Assembly: GCA_902550555.1 (NCBI GenBank)
Contig: CACCZR010000005.1
Span: 1 to 64,000, forward strand
Direction of reading: 5' to 3'
DNA: 64,000 bases
From: an uncultured SAR116 cluster alpha proteobacterium
GTDB lineage: Bacteria > Pseudomonadota > Alphaproteobacteria > Puniceispirillales > Marisalimonadaceae
Shown: in pieces, positions 54,951 to 63,429 of the stretch
How the letters are laid out: each line of letters opens with the position of its first letter
Numbering within the stretch: position 1 is the stretch's first letter
The notes under the pieces: generated by a model
The model's database searches: none
Told to the model about the DNA's origin: nothing
The model's input: only the letters and a program-made list of their open reading frames with translations
Position numbers and translations under genes: made by a program

Positions 54951-55729
54951 ATTTTTAAATCCTTGTTTTCTGATGCAAATTCAATTTCATAATTTAAATA
55001 TTTTTTAGATAAATCATTTAGTTGTTGATCAGTTCTATTAGGAGAGTGATGAGAAATGATTAGGTTGTTTAAATTGGTTTCTTCAGCGAACTTTAAGCCT
55101 TGTTCTATAGATGAATGACCCCAACCCTTTTTTGATTTTAATTCTTGTTCTGTATACATTCCGTCCCAAATGATACTATTCGAACCTTCACAGAAATCTT
55201 TTAAGCTTGAAAGTTGGTCATCATAAAATTCATTATCTAACAAATAACAAAATTTTTTATTATTTATTATTAAGCTATATCCAAAAGCCTCTCCAGGATG
55301 GTTTAATTTAAAGGATTCTAAATTGAAATTAGTAAAACTCTTTTTAAGATCTTTAAAATCTATAAAGTTTATATTACTAAATTCATTAAAAAAATTTATG
55401 GGAAAAAAAGGTGGTGAAAAATAGGTTATCAAAGTTTTTTTGAGTTTATCTTTGTTAAATAAAGCTGTTGATATGAAAATTTTATTTAAATTTTTACTTA
55501 ATGTTTGGTTAAATGGTAACCCTTGAATGTGATCATGATGGAAATGGGATAGTAAAATAATTGAGGGTAAGTCATTAGAAAAATTAACTTTTGAAAAACC
55601 AGTCCCACAATCTAATATTATTTGTGCTTCATTTGTTACAATTTCAACACATGGTGTTGCGCCACCGTAAAAAGATGTATTAATATTACAGGTTGGTGTA
55701 GATCCTCTAACTCCATGATTAATAATCAT
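54938..55729 (-). CDS. Metallo-beta-lactamase-fold hydrolase in the signalling operon
   Basis: 263 residues of the MBL fold. An N-terminal GVRGSTPTC with YGGATPCVEI is the typical lead-in, the metal motif is SHFHHDHIQG (His62, His64, Asp66, His67), later NHPGEAFGYSL and an LLDNEF Asp, and a C-terminal ISHHSPNRTD His complete the site. Relatives include phosphodiesterases and RNase Z-like enzymes. As first gene of the operon with a cyclase and a cNMP-binding protein, a cyclic-nucleotide phosphodiesterase role is attractive but unproven. Confidence 0.82.
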   Translation of the reverse strand: MIINHGVRGSTPTCNINTSFYGGATPCVEIVTNEAQIILDCGTGFSKVNFSNDLPSIILLSHFHHDHIQGLPFNQTLSKNLNKIFISTALFNKDKLKKTLITYFSPPFFPINFFNEFSNINFIDFKDLKKSFTNFNLESFKLNHPGEAFGYSLIINNKKFCYLLDNEFYDDQLSSLKDFCEGSNSIIWDGMYTEQELKSKKGWGHSSIEQGLKFAEETNLNNLIISHHSPNRTDQQLNDLSKKYLNYEIEFASENKDLKIWTD

Positions 55730-55984
55730 AAATATTCCTCTATTTTATTAAAAGTTAATTAATCAAGAAAAACAAGATTAATAATAACAAATAAAATTTA
55801 ATGATATAATTGTGATAAAATTGCTAATAAATTTATCAATATGATTTTTAAAATTAAAGAAATGTTATTCATATTAATAATTGTAATATGTAAAAATTAA
55901 AATAATTATTTTTTAATTAAAGAAAATTTTATTAATCATATTTGAGAAATCTACAAATTAAATTTCTTGAAATTTAATATTTAA
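55730..55984. other. Longest gene-free spacer, AT-rich
   Basis: This 255-base spacer precedes the signalling operon and is almost wholly A and T. I see no ORF with coding character and no RNA fold of note except the inverted repeat near the MDR gene end. It must hold the operon promoter, with a GAGG ribosome site just before the MBL start, but I cannot single out one promoter among the many A/T-rich candidates. Confidence 0.5.
55957..55978 (-). terminator. Inverted repeat after the MDR gene, possible terminator
   Basis: A perfect inverted repeat with 10-base arms (55957-55966 and 55969-55978) lies 6 bases past the stop of the MDR gene on the - strand. The stem has only one GC pair and the following U tract is short, so it may be a weak terminator or an RNA-end stabiliser. 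Confidence 0.4.
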
Positions 55985-56956
55985 TTATGGGTATAAAATA
56001 ACTTTACCTTTGGTACCTCTATTTAGTATTTTGTCGAGTGCTTTGGATGCGTCTTGAAGTTTAAATCTTTCTTCAATTTGTGGGTTTAATTTACCATCTT
56101 TAAACCAATTAAATAATTCATTCATATTTTCTTTAAAATCGTTAGTATTGTTTCGAGTAAAAGCTCCCCAAAAGACTCCAATAATATCGAATTCTTTTAC
56201 TAATGCAAGATTAACTGGAAATTTTGGGATTTTCCCAGAAGCAAATCCAATGACTAGAATTTTGCCATATCTAGATAGTGCTCTTGACGATTCCTCAAAA
56301 AGTTCACCTCCAACAGGGTCAAATATAACATCAACACCTTTATTATTTGTTAGTTCTTTTAATTGGTCTTTTATGTTTTCATAACCAATTGTAATATCAG
56401 CACCTAAACTTTTTGTATAATTTTGTTTTTCAATTGAAGAAGATGCTGCAATAACTTTAGCTCCCATTATTTTTCCAATTTGAATTGCAGCTACTCCAGT
56501 GGAGCCGGAAGCTCCTAAAACTACTAAAGTGTCACCTTTTTTTAAATTAGCCCTTTGTTTCAGAGCGTAATGAGATGTGCCATAAGCACATAAAAGTGCA
56601 CATGCTTGGTCATATCCCATTTCAAGTGGTATTTTATATACAGAGGTTTTATTAAGGAGATTATATTCTGAATATCCCCCTAATTGAGACAAACCAGCTA
56701 CTCTATCTCCAATTTTGAACTCAGTAACTCCTGAGCCTATTTTAAACACTTCACCTGAAACTTCCATTCCTGGTGTGAAGGGTACAGGTGGTTTAAGTTG
56801 ATATTTACCTTGAACAAGAAGACCATCTGGAAAATTTACACCCGAAGAAAATACTTTAATTAAAATATCGTCTGGATTTTTAATATCAGGAATATCGACT
56901 TCTTTGTAAACTAAAGTATCTAAAGGGCCAAAGTTTTCACAAATTATCGTTTTCAT
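55985..56956 (-). CDS. NADPH:quinone oxidoreductase-like MDR protein
   Basis: 323 residues, zinc-free MDR. It has PDGLLVQGKYQLKPP, PGMEVSGEV, then VLGASGSTGVAAIQIGKIMGA and IAASSSIEKQ for NADPH, and DVIFDPVGG. It is the branch often found beside fatty-acid or CoA-ester genes. An in-frame GTG at 56959 precedes the ATG at 56956; neither has a ribosome site. It follows the MaoC gene by 6 bases. The substrate is unknown. Confidence 0.87.
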   Translation of the reverse strand: MKTIICENFGPLDTLVYKEVDIPDIKNPDDILIKVFSSGVNFPDGLLVQGKYQLKPPVPFTPGMEVSGEVFKIGSGVTEFKIGDRVAGLSQLGGYSEYNLLNKTSVYKIPLEMGYDQACALLCAYGTSHYALKQRANLKKGDTLVVLGASGSTGVAAIQIGKIMGAKVIAASSSIEKQNYTKSLGADITIGYENIKDQLKELTNNKGVDVIFDPVGGELFEESSRALSRYGKILVIGFASGKIPKFPVNLALVKEFDIIGVFWGAFTRNNTNDFKENMNELFNWFKDGKLNPQIEERFKLQDASKALDKILNRGTKGKVILYP

Positions 56957-56962
56957 CACAAC

Positions 56963-57436
56963 TTAAGGAAATACTAGTGAGATGGTTTCTGCAACAAATG
57001 CTGGTTTTTCTTTGCCATCTATTTCCATCTCATAATTATTAATAACTCTATAACCACCATTTTCCATTAAATTCACTTTTTTAATTTTTCTATGTAAACG
57101 TACTCTTGAATCTACTTGAACTGGATTAATGAATCTAATTTTATCACTTCCATAATTAATTGTTCTGCTTGAATTATTTATTTTTGATGTTTGTACTGAT
57201 AGAACTGGTAACAATGATACCATAAAATACCCATGAGCAATTGTTTTTCCTTCGGGCATCTCTTTTTTTGCTTTTTCGATATCAACATGTATCCATTGAA
57301 AATCTCCAGTTGATTTTGCAAATTCGTTTATTTTTTCCTGAGTAACTTCAAACCAATCACTTGGAGTTAATGGTTTATCTATAAATGTTTCAATTAGTGA
57401 AGGGCTATCAATTATAATCATTTTAAATATACTCAT
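56963..57436 (-). CDS. MaoC-like (R)-specific enoyl-CoA hydratase
   Basis: 157 residues with the hotdog-fold MaoC pattern. The SDWFEVTQEKINEFAKSTGDFQWIHVD region holds the catalytic Asp and His, followed by GKTIAHGYFMVSL and INYGSDKIRFINPV. It hydrates an enoyl-CoA to the (R)-3-hydroxyacyl-CoA. Such an enzyme could feed PHB synthesis, but no link is shown. Two starts are possible: ATG 57436, overlapping the previous gene by 14 bases, or ATG 57421, which fits the usual N-terminus better. Confidence 0.85.
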   Translation of the reverse strand: MSIFKMIIIDSPSLIETFIDKPLTPSDWFEVTQEKINEFAKSTGDFQWIHVDIEKAKKEMPEGKTIAHGYFMVSLLPVLSVQTSKINNSSRTINYGSDKIRFINPVQVDSRVRLHRKIKKVNLMENGGYRVINNYEMEIDGKEKPAFVAETISLVFP

Positions 57437-57767
57437 ACATAAAATGTGATCTATCAGAAGTGTGCTCTCTAACTTGTTCGCTCCATCTTCCTTTCTCTAC
57501 CGCAGTTGCCCATTCGGGGCTTTTAACAACCTCTGGGGAGTCAATTTCATATAAAGCTACAAATTTTTGGTGAGGAGCATCCATATTTTTTGTTTCACCA
57601 GCAATAGAAAATTGAAAAGGTTCACCTTTTCCTCGTGTTACTTTATTTACGCCAGGCACTTCAAGTAAATATGGAACATGTTCATCGTCATAAACTTCAT
57701 TGAACAAATCCTCATATTCAGATTTTACATTCATAGAAACAATAAAAAGATATTTTGAGTCACTCAT
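57423..57767 (-). CDS. Small protein of EthD-like/dimeric alpha-beta barrel type
   Basis: 114 residues. The order of strands and helices, with VYDDEHVPYLLEVPGV near the N-terminus and KFVALYEIDSPE in the middle, resembles ferredoxin-like dimeric alpha-beta barrel proteins (EthD and similar). Such proteins can be monooxygenases, isomerases or lyases, but no catalytic motif is evident here. A good AAGGAA ribosome site precedes the ATG. It leads a three-gene unit with MaoC and the MDR, so it probably acts on the same intermediates. Confidence 0.65.
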   Translation of the reverse strand: MSDSKYLFIVSMNVKSEYEDLFNEVYDDEHVPYLLEVPGVNKVTRGKGEPFQFSIAGETKNMDAPHQKFVALYEIDSPEVVKSPEWATAVEKGRWSEQVREHTSDRSHFMYEYI

Positions 57768-57880
57768 GTTTTTCCTTCTATATGATTAATAACAATATTT
57801 AAATATATTCAAAATTAAATCAAAATTAAAGTGATTAAAAGAAATCTTGTAAAAAATATCACTCTTACTAAAATATTATA

Positions 57881-58846
57881 ATGTCATATAGAAAACATTT
57901 TAAATTAGAAGGTGTTATCCCGGCAACATTACTTTCATTTAATGATGATATGTCGATTAATGAAAAGGAAAGTAGATCTCATATCAAATCCTGTGGTTTA
58001 ACAGATGGAATTACAGCCATAACTGTAAATGGGCATTCTTCTGAGATACATGCGTGCAACTTTGAAGAACAAAAAAAGATTTTAGAATTTTCTTTAGAGG
58101 AAGTAGGGGATAAGGTACCAGTTATAAATGGTGTCTATTCTGATGGAAGTTTAGAGGCTGCAAAAATTGCAAGGATGGCACAAGATTTAGGTGCATCTGC
58201 GTTATTATGCTTTCCTCCTCAAAGCATGAGTATGGGAGGATCATTAAGACCTGAAATGGCAATTGAACATTTTAAAAGAATATCTGATGCATCTGATTTA
58301 CCATTGATATGTTTTAATTATCCATCTTCTGGAGGGTTATCTTACCCTTTTGAAACCTTATTAAAATTATTTGATGAAGTTCCAACAATTAAAGCAATTA
58401 AAGACTGGTGTAATGACCCAATGTTGCATGAAAAACATATCAGAGTATTTCAAAACTTACCAGATCCAGTTAATGTGTTGACTACTCACAGTGCATGGTT
58501 AATGTCTTCTCTAGTAATGGGAGCGAACGGATTATTATCTGGAGCTGGCAGTGTAATTGCACCATTACAAGTTAGATTATTCAATGCAATTAAAAACAAT
58601 AATTTAGAAGAAGCTAAAGATATTAATGATAAAATATTTCCTTTAGTTCAACTATTTTATAAACCACCTTTTTTAGATATGCACAATAGGATGAAAGAGA
58701 CTTTAGTTATTTTAAATGCAATACAAAAAGCTGTAGTTAGACCTCCTCTTATGAAACTACCATTTAAAGAAATTGAAGATTTAAAAAAGACAGTTAACGA
58801 TATTAATTTAGATAATAAATTAAACTTTGTTAAAACAGTTGCTTAA
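57881..58846 (+). CDS. DapA-family aldolase/dehydratase
   Basis: 321 residues, TIM-barrel class I aldolase family. The active-site loop reads NGHSSEIH where DapA has GTTGE, Tyr147 (FNYPSSGG) is conserved, and the Schiff-base Lys is 174 (or 171) in TIKAIKDW. It is longer at the C-terminus than DapA. The changed loop argues against lysine synthesis; keto-acid aldolase or deoxy-sugar-acid dehydratase roles are likelier. It stands alone on the + strand and ends 8 bases from the convergent CoxM-like gene. Confidence 0.82.
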   Translation: MSYRKHFKLEGVIPATLLSFNDDMSINEKESRSHIKSCGLTDGITAITVNGHSSEIHACNFEEQKKILEFSLEEVGDKVPVINGVYSDGSLEAAKIARMAQDLGASALLCFPPQSMSMGGSLRPEMAIEHFKRISDASDLPLICFNYPSSGGLSYPFETLLKLFDEVPTIKAIKDWCNDPMLHEKHIRVFQNLPDPVNVLTTHSAWLMSSLVMGANGLLSGAGSVIAPLQVRLFNAIKNNNLEEAKDINDKIFPLVQLFYKPPFLDMHNRMKETLVILNAIQKAVVRPPLMKLPFKEIEDLKKTVNDINLDNKLNFVKTVA

Positions 58847-58854
58847 AAAATTAA

Positions 58855-59679
58855 TTAAATATTTTTAATTGAACTTAATATTGTATTTTTACCAACTTTT
58901 CTTATCAAATCTCTTTTGTAAGTTGCAGAAGCATGTTGATCATCTTCAATATCTAAATTCCAAGCAAAATCATTCAATAATTCGTCGATAAATTTGAAAT
59001 TTTTGATATCCCACTCAATTACTGTGGGCTTAGTAGGAATGCTGCCAAGTGCAAATCTAATTTTGTTATTATCGGTTACTACAGCAAATGAAGCTATAGC
59101 ATAATCTGAGTATTTTTCTGAAATCTCATAAAACGCATAACCTGTAGCTTCTTTTTTAGTAGGTAATTCTAATTTAATAGCTACTTCATTTGAATTTTTT
59201 GAAGTTAAAAGTGGTCCAAGGTAAAAATCATTAGCTGGAATAGATCTATGTCCTTTTTTGCTTTTTAGATGAATTTTACCATTTAAAGCTAAAAAACATA
59301 AAGGTAGTTCAGATGTTGGGTCTCCATGGCAAATTGACCCTAAAACTGTTCCTCTAGCTCTATGTTGAATTTGACCTACATAAGGTATTGATTGATAAAT
59401 TAAAGGCAAATTACTTTTTAGATCTGACCAATTTTCAAGTTCTAATTGTCTAAATAATGGGCCAATTTCAATTACATTGTCTTTTATATTTAATGCAATT
59501 ACATCTTTTAAAAAATTTATATCAATAATAATTTCAGGGTTTGCAATTCTCATATTCAACATTGATATCAAAGATTGACCGCCAGCAAGAATTTGAGCTT
59601 TTTCACCGTGAATATCTAGAACATCAAGAACTTCATTTATTGAACTACTCTTAATATATGTAAAATTACAAGGTTTCAA
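58855..59679 (-). CDS. FAD-binding (medium) subunit of an XDH/CO-dehydrogenase-type enzyme
   Basis: 274 residues of the CoxM/XdhB type. It has AQILAGGQSLISMLNMR (FAD pyrophosphate loop), RARGTVLGSICHGDPTSELP (second FAD motif), and a C-terminal domain with ATYKRDLIRKV. It passes electrons from the iron-sulfur subunit to FAD. The start is a TTG overlapping the stop of the large subunit (TTGA), matching the usual N-terminus MKPxxF. The [2Fe-2S] small subunit gene is absent here. Confidence 0.87.
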   Translation of the reverse strand: MKPCNFTYIKSSSINEVLDVLDIHGEKAQILAGGQSLISMLNMRIANPEIIIDINFLKDVIALNIKDNVIEIGPLFRQLELENWSDLKSNLPLIYQSIPYVGQIQHRARGTVLGSICHGDPTSELPLCFLALNGKIHLKSKKGHRSIPANDFYLGPLLTSKNSNEVAIKLELPTKKEATGYAFYEISEKYSDYAIASFAVVTDNNKIRFALGSIPTKPTVIEWDIKNFKFIDELLNDFAWNLDIEDDQHASATYKRDLIRKVGKNTILSSIKNI

Positions 59680-62627
59680 ATTTTTATACCGAAAAGTTTA
59701 AAAAGTTTTTTTAAAAATGTTTCATCTGAACTTTTATTTAAAGCAAAAGATTGAAAGATTTGATTAACTAATAATTTTACTGATGAATTTATTAATCTGT
59801 TACCAACAATCATAATTTTTCCATCTACTTTAGCTCCATAAGAGTAAGTTAAAAAACTCTTTTTATTTTTGTTAATAATTTCAATTTTAGCGATCCCAGT
59901 TCCATTTCCAAGCTCACCAAGTCCATTTCCAGAGATTTCAAAAGATTTGTTTTGTTTTATTTTTTTTATAGAAACATTGAAGGAATATTCTCCTTTGACT
60001 GGTCCAATACTTAGTTGAATTATTCCAATTAAATTATTTTTTGTTATTTCTTTTAAAGATTTACATCCAGGAATAATTGTTTTTAAGTTTTTAAAATCAA
60101 ATATTTTTTCCCATAATTCATTTTGATCAATATTTAATTCAAATTCTCCACTTCCATTTATTGGATAGTTTTTGAAATTGATATTTTGAATTATATGTTT
60201 AGGCTTTTTTTCATTTTTATTTAAGTTTAAATATTGATGAACTTTTGTGTTTGTTAGAGGAAGTTTAACATTTTTAATTTTTAAGGCGTCTGAGAAAGCG
60301 TTAGCAATAGCAACTGGGGTAGACATGCAATTTCCTTCTCCAAGGCCTTTTGAGCCAAGAGGAGTAAATGGACTTGGAGTTTCTATATGAATTATCTCAG
60401 GCTCATTAACTTCATATGTTGACGGCAAGTGATAATCTTGAAAGGAACCAGATAAAAAACTTCCATTATCATTATATTTAAACTCTTCTAAAAGGGATGC
60501 ACCAACTGCATGTGCATACGCACCATATATTTGACCATTTGCTAGCAGTGGGTTAATAATTTTTCCTGCATCATGTCCTGTAACATATTCATCAATTTTA
60601 AGCTTGGATGTTATTGGATCAATTTCAATGCCACACACATCAAATACAAAACCATAAGCAAGTGATCCATTAATCTCATCTTTTTCATTAGGAGGTCTTA
60701 ATTTTTCATTGCCCCAAAAAACAGTTTCTTTCAAACTTGGATTCAATTTTTCTGGCAAATTACCAGGAGACCAATGAGGTATTCCAACAAGTCTTTTGAA
60801 ATTTAAGTAATTGTCAGAATTTTTTTTGTCATAAATTTTTTCTTTATCAAACAAAATATTTTCACTTTTACAATTAAGTTGACTTGCTGCAATTTTTTGG
60901 AGTTTTCTCCTTAGATTGTTAGCAGCATTAAAGGCTGAGCCAGCTACAGCTCCTGCAAATCTACTTGAGTAATTTCCTGCAGCTATTGACCAAGCATCTT
61001 TATGTGTATCGTGAGTTGTGTTGACAAAAACATCATTAATTTTAATTCCAAATACATCAGCAACTATTTGAGACAAAATTGTTTTATGACCTTGACCTTG
61101 TGGCAAGCTATCACAAGTCACATAAACACTTCCCGTCGGTCCAATTGATACAGTTGTAGATGCTAATGCTCCTCCTTTATGTCCAGTTTTTTCTCTGTCT
61201 TTATAGGGCAAAGCTGTTGTGACATAACCCATATTTGATATCGAAGGTTCAATTATTGCAGAATATCCAATACCATAAATTTTACCGTTTTTAATTGCAT
61301 TATTTTTTTTCTTCAAAATATTTTTATACGTAGAACTTTTGACAACTTTTTTTATAAGTTTTTGAAAATCACCTGAGTCTAATAATGCTCCGGAGGGTGA
61401 TTTATATGGAAATTGTTTTTTTTCAAGAAGGTTAACTTTCATGACATCAAGCACATTTAAATTTAATTCAACAGCAATTTGATGAACTAGTCTTTCTAAT
61501 GCAAAATAATGTTGAGGTCCACCAAAACCTCTGTTTAGACCAGATGGAGTTTTGTTTGTTAATACTACTCTATTTCTACATCTGATATTTTTTACTTTAT
61601 ATGCACCACTAAGATTTCCGTGCATTCTGTAAAGCGATGCTGGTTCAGGGGCCCTTGGGTAGGCTCCAACATCATCTATTTGATCATAATCTAAAGCTTC
61701 AATAAGTCCTTTTTCATTAATACTTGCTCTTAATTTAGTTAATCTCCCCGTTGCTGAAGAAGCGGCAGTGAGATGTTCTAATCTATCTTCCACCCAAATT
61801 ACTTGTCTATTTGAAAGCTTTGAAGATAAACACGTTAAAATAATCATAGGCATTATAGCTTGTTTTATACCAAAACTTCCTCCAGAATCTTCAAAAGAAA
61901 TTAATCTTAGTTTTCCTTCTTCAACTTTAAGTGCGCGAGATAAAACAGAGTGTAAACTAAAAGGACCTTGAAAATTCGACTTTACGTCAAAAATCCCACT
62001 TGCTTTGTCATATTCACTATGAACAACAAACCCCTCTAGAGGAGTACAACTATTTCTTGGATACTCTATCTCAATTTCAACAATTTTATGCGATTTTGTA
62101 AAAAATTTATTTGGTCTACCATACTCAAAATTTCTATCACTAACTACATTTGACTTATAATATTTTTTATGAACAAATTTGGTTTTAGTATTAATCGCTT
62201 CTTTTATAGAAATGACTGGTTGGTTAACAGAATATTCTACGTCTATGAGTTGAAGTGCATCTTCACCAATGTATCTAGAAGTTGCTAAAATTATAGCTAT
62301 TGGTTCACCAACATAATGGACTTCATCAACAGCACAACACCAAGTTTTAAACTCTGTTCTTATTACAGACAAAAGTGGGTTTGAAATTTTACTAAAATCT
62401 TTTCCAGTTATAACACTGTGAATACCTTTGAGTTTCTTTGCTTTTGAAAAATCTATTCTTTTAATTTTTCCAGACGCATGTTCTGATCGAAGAACTACTG
62501 CGTGAAGAGCATCAGGTTTAAATGGCGTATCACTTCCAAATTGTCCTTTTCCATTCAGAAGTTTATCATCTTCGACCCTATTTATATTATTTCCAATAAA
62601 ACAATCAATAGGTTGGTCTTCAAGCAT
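59676..62627 (-). CDS. Molybdopterin-binding large subunit of XDH family fused to a CoxG domain
   Basis: 983 residues, about 200 longer than CoxL. Residues 1-800 carry the large-subunit domains: GRNxxRVEDxxLLNGKGQF start, LNRGFGGPQHYFALERLV, LPQGQGHKTILSQIVAD for the Mo cofactor, and catalytic Glu in GSKGLGEGNCMS. The CO-specific AYXCSFR motif is absent, so this is not a form I CO dehydrogenase. Residues about 820-965 form a SRPBCC/CoxG domain (GSGEFELNIDQ, IPGCKSLKEI, GPVKGEYSFNV, GNGLGELGNG), normally a separate gene. It hydroxylates an unknown, perhaps aromatic or heterocyclic, substrate. Confidence 0.88.
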   Translation of the reverse strand: MLEDQPIDCFIGNNINRVEDDKLLNGKGQFGSDTPFKPDALHAVVLRSEHASGKIKRIDFSKAKKLKGIHSVITGKDFSKISNPLLSVIRTEFKTWCCAVDEVHYVGEPIAIILATSRYIGEDALQLIDVEYSVNQPVISIKEAINTKTKFVHKKYYKSNVVSDRNFEYGRPNKFFTKSHKIVEIEIEYPRNSCTPLEGFVVHSEYDKASGIFDVKSNFQGPFSLHSVLSRALKVEEGKLRLISFEDSGGSFGIKQAIMPMIILTCLSSKLSNRQVIWVEDRLEHLTAASSATGRLTKLRASINEKGLIEALDYDQIDDVGAYPRAPEPASLYRMHGNLSGAYKVKNIRCRNRVVLTNKTPSGLNRGFGGPQHYFALERLVHQIAVELNLNVLDVMKVNLLEKKQFPYKSPSGALLDSGDFQKLIKKVVKSSTYKNILKKKNNAIKNGKIYGIGYSAIIEPSISNMGYVTTALPYKDREKTGHKGGALASTTVSIGPTGSVYVTCDSLPQGQGHKTILSQIVADVFGIKINDVFVNTTHDTHKDAWSIAAGNYSSRFAGAVAGSAFNAANNLRRKLQKIAASQLNCKSENILFDKEKIYDKKNSDNYLNFKRLVGIPHWSPGNLPEKLNPSLKETVFWGNEKLRPPNEKDEINGSLAYGFVFDVCGIEIDPITSKLKIDEYVTGHDAGKIINPLLANGQIYGAYAHAVGASLLEEFKYNDNGSFLSGSFQDYHLPSTYEVNEPEIIHIETPSPFTPLGSKGLGEGNCMSTPVAIANAFSDALKIKNVKLPLTNTKVHQYLNLNKNEKKPKHIIQNINFKNYPINGSGEFELNIDQNELWEKIFDFKNLKTIIPGCKSLKEITKNNLIGIIQLSIGPVKGEYSFNVSIKKIKQNKSFEISGNGLGELGNGTGIAKIEIINKNKKSFLTYSYGAKVDGKIMIVGNRLINSSVKLLVNQIFQSFALNKSSDETFLKKLFKLFGIKI

Positions 62628-62632
62628 TTAGT

Positions 62633-63412
62633 TTAATTTCCTTTGTAGGAAGGAGGGCGTTTTTCAGAAAAACTTTGAACGCCTTCTTTAAAATCATTAG
62701 AACTTCTTAATCTTCCATATGCTTCGCCTTCAAGATCTATGGAAGTGTGAAGTGTTGCATTTTGTGTTGCATTTAATACAGATTTTATTGTTCGCTGAGC
62801 TAATGGAGATACACTTACAAGTTCTTTAACAATTTTTTGTGTCATGTTTTCAAGTTCAGATTTTTCTACAAGTTCACAAGCAATACCTAATTGATAAGCT
62901 TCTTCACCAGACAGTCTTTTTCCTCGCATAATAATGTTTTTAGTTCTTGAGATACCAATCATTTTAGCTAATCTTGCAGATCCTCCTGAACCAGGTATCA
63001 TTCCAATTTTCATTTCAGGAAGTGACAATTGAGAATCTTTTGTAACTATTCTAAAATCGCAAGCAAGGGAAAACTCAAAACCAACACCAAAACAATAACC
63101 TTGTATCGCAGCAATTACAGGTTTTTTAATTTTTTCCGGTGTCATTACATTTTGAGCTAATATTGATAAATCCTCAGGTGTTTCTTCAAGAAAACCAGCA
63201 ATATTTCCACCTGATGAAAAGTTATCACCATCTGCTCTTAAAACAATTACTCTTATGTTTTCATTTCTATCAAGTTCATAAAACTGGTTTGCCATCACTT
63301 TTCTTTGAGAAAATAAAACTACATTCAAAGGAGGTCTTGATAAGATTATATCAGCGCGATGGTTACTTTCATCAATTTCTACTCTAAATCCGTCAAATTT
63401 TGATATTTCCAC
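62633..63412 (-). CDS. Enoyl-CoA hydratase/isomerase family protein
   Basis: 259 residues, crotonase fold: NFSSGGNIAGF oxyanion strand, GYCFGVGFEFSLACDFRI and LPEMKIGMIPGSGG with both catalytic Glu positions kept, and a C-terminal EGVQSFSEKRPPSYKGN. It is of the aromatic-CoA-like hydratase branch by context rather than by a decisive motif. The start is GTG (63412) with a GAGGT ribosome site. It lies 5 bases upstream of the Mo-enzyme gene and 17 after the HpaB-like gene, in one operon. Confidence 0.85.
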   Translation of the reverse strand: MEISKFDGFRVEIDESNHRADIILSRPPLNVVLFSQRKVMANQFYELDRNENIRVIVLRADGDNFSSGGNIAGFLEETPEDLSILAQNVMTPEKIKKPVIAAIQGYCFGVGFEFSLACDFRIVTKDSQLSLPEMKIGMIPGSGGSARLAKMIGISRTKNIIMRGKRLSGEEAYQLGIACELVEKSELENMTQKIVKELVSVSPLAQRTIKSVLNATQNATLHTSIDLEGEAYGRLRSSNDFKEGVQSFSEKRPPSYKGN

Positions 63413-63429
63413 AATATACCTCTGTAAAA

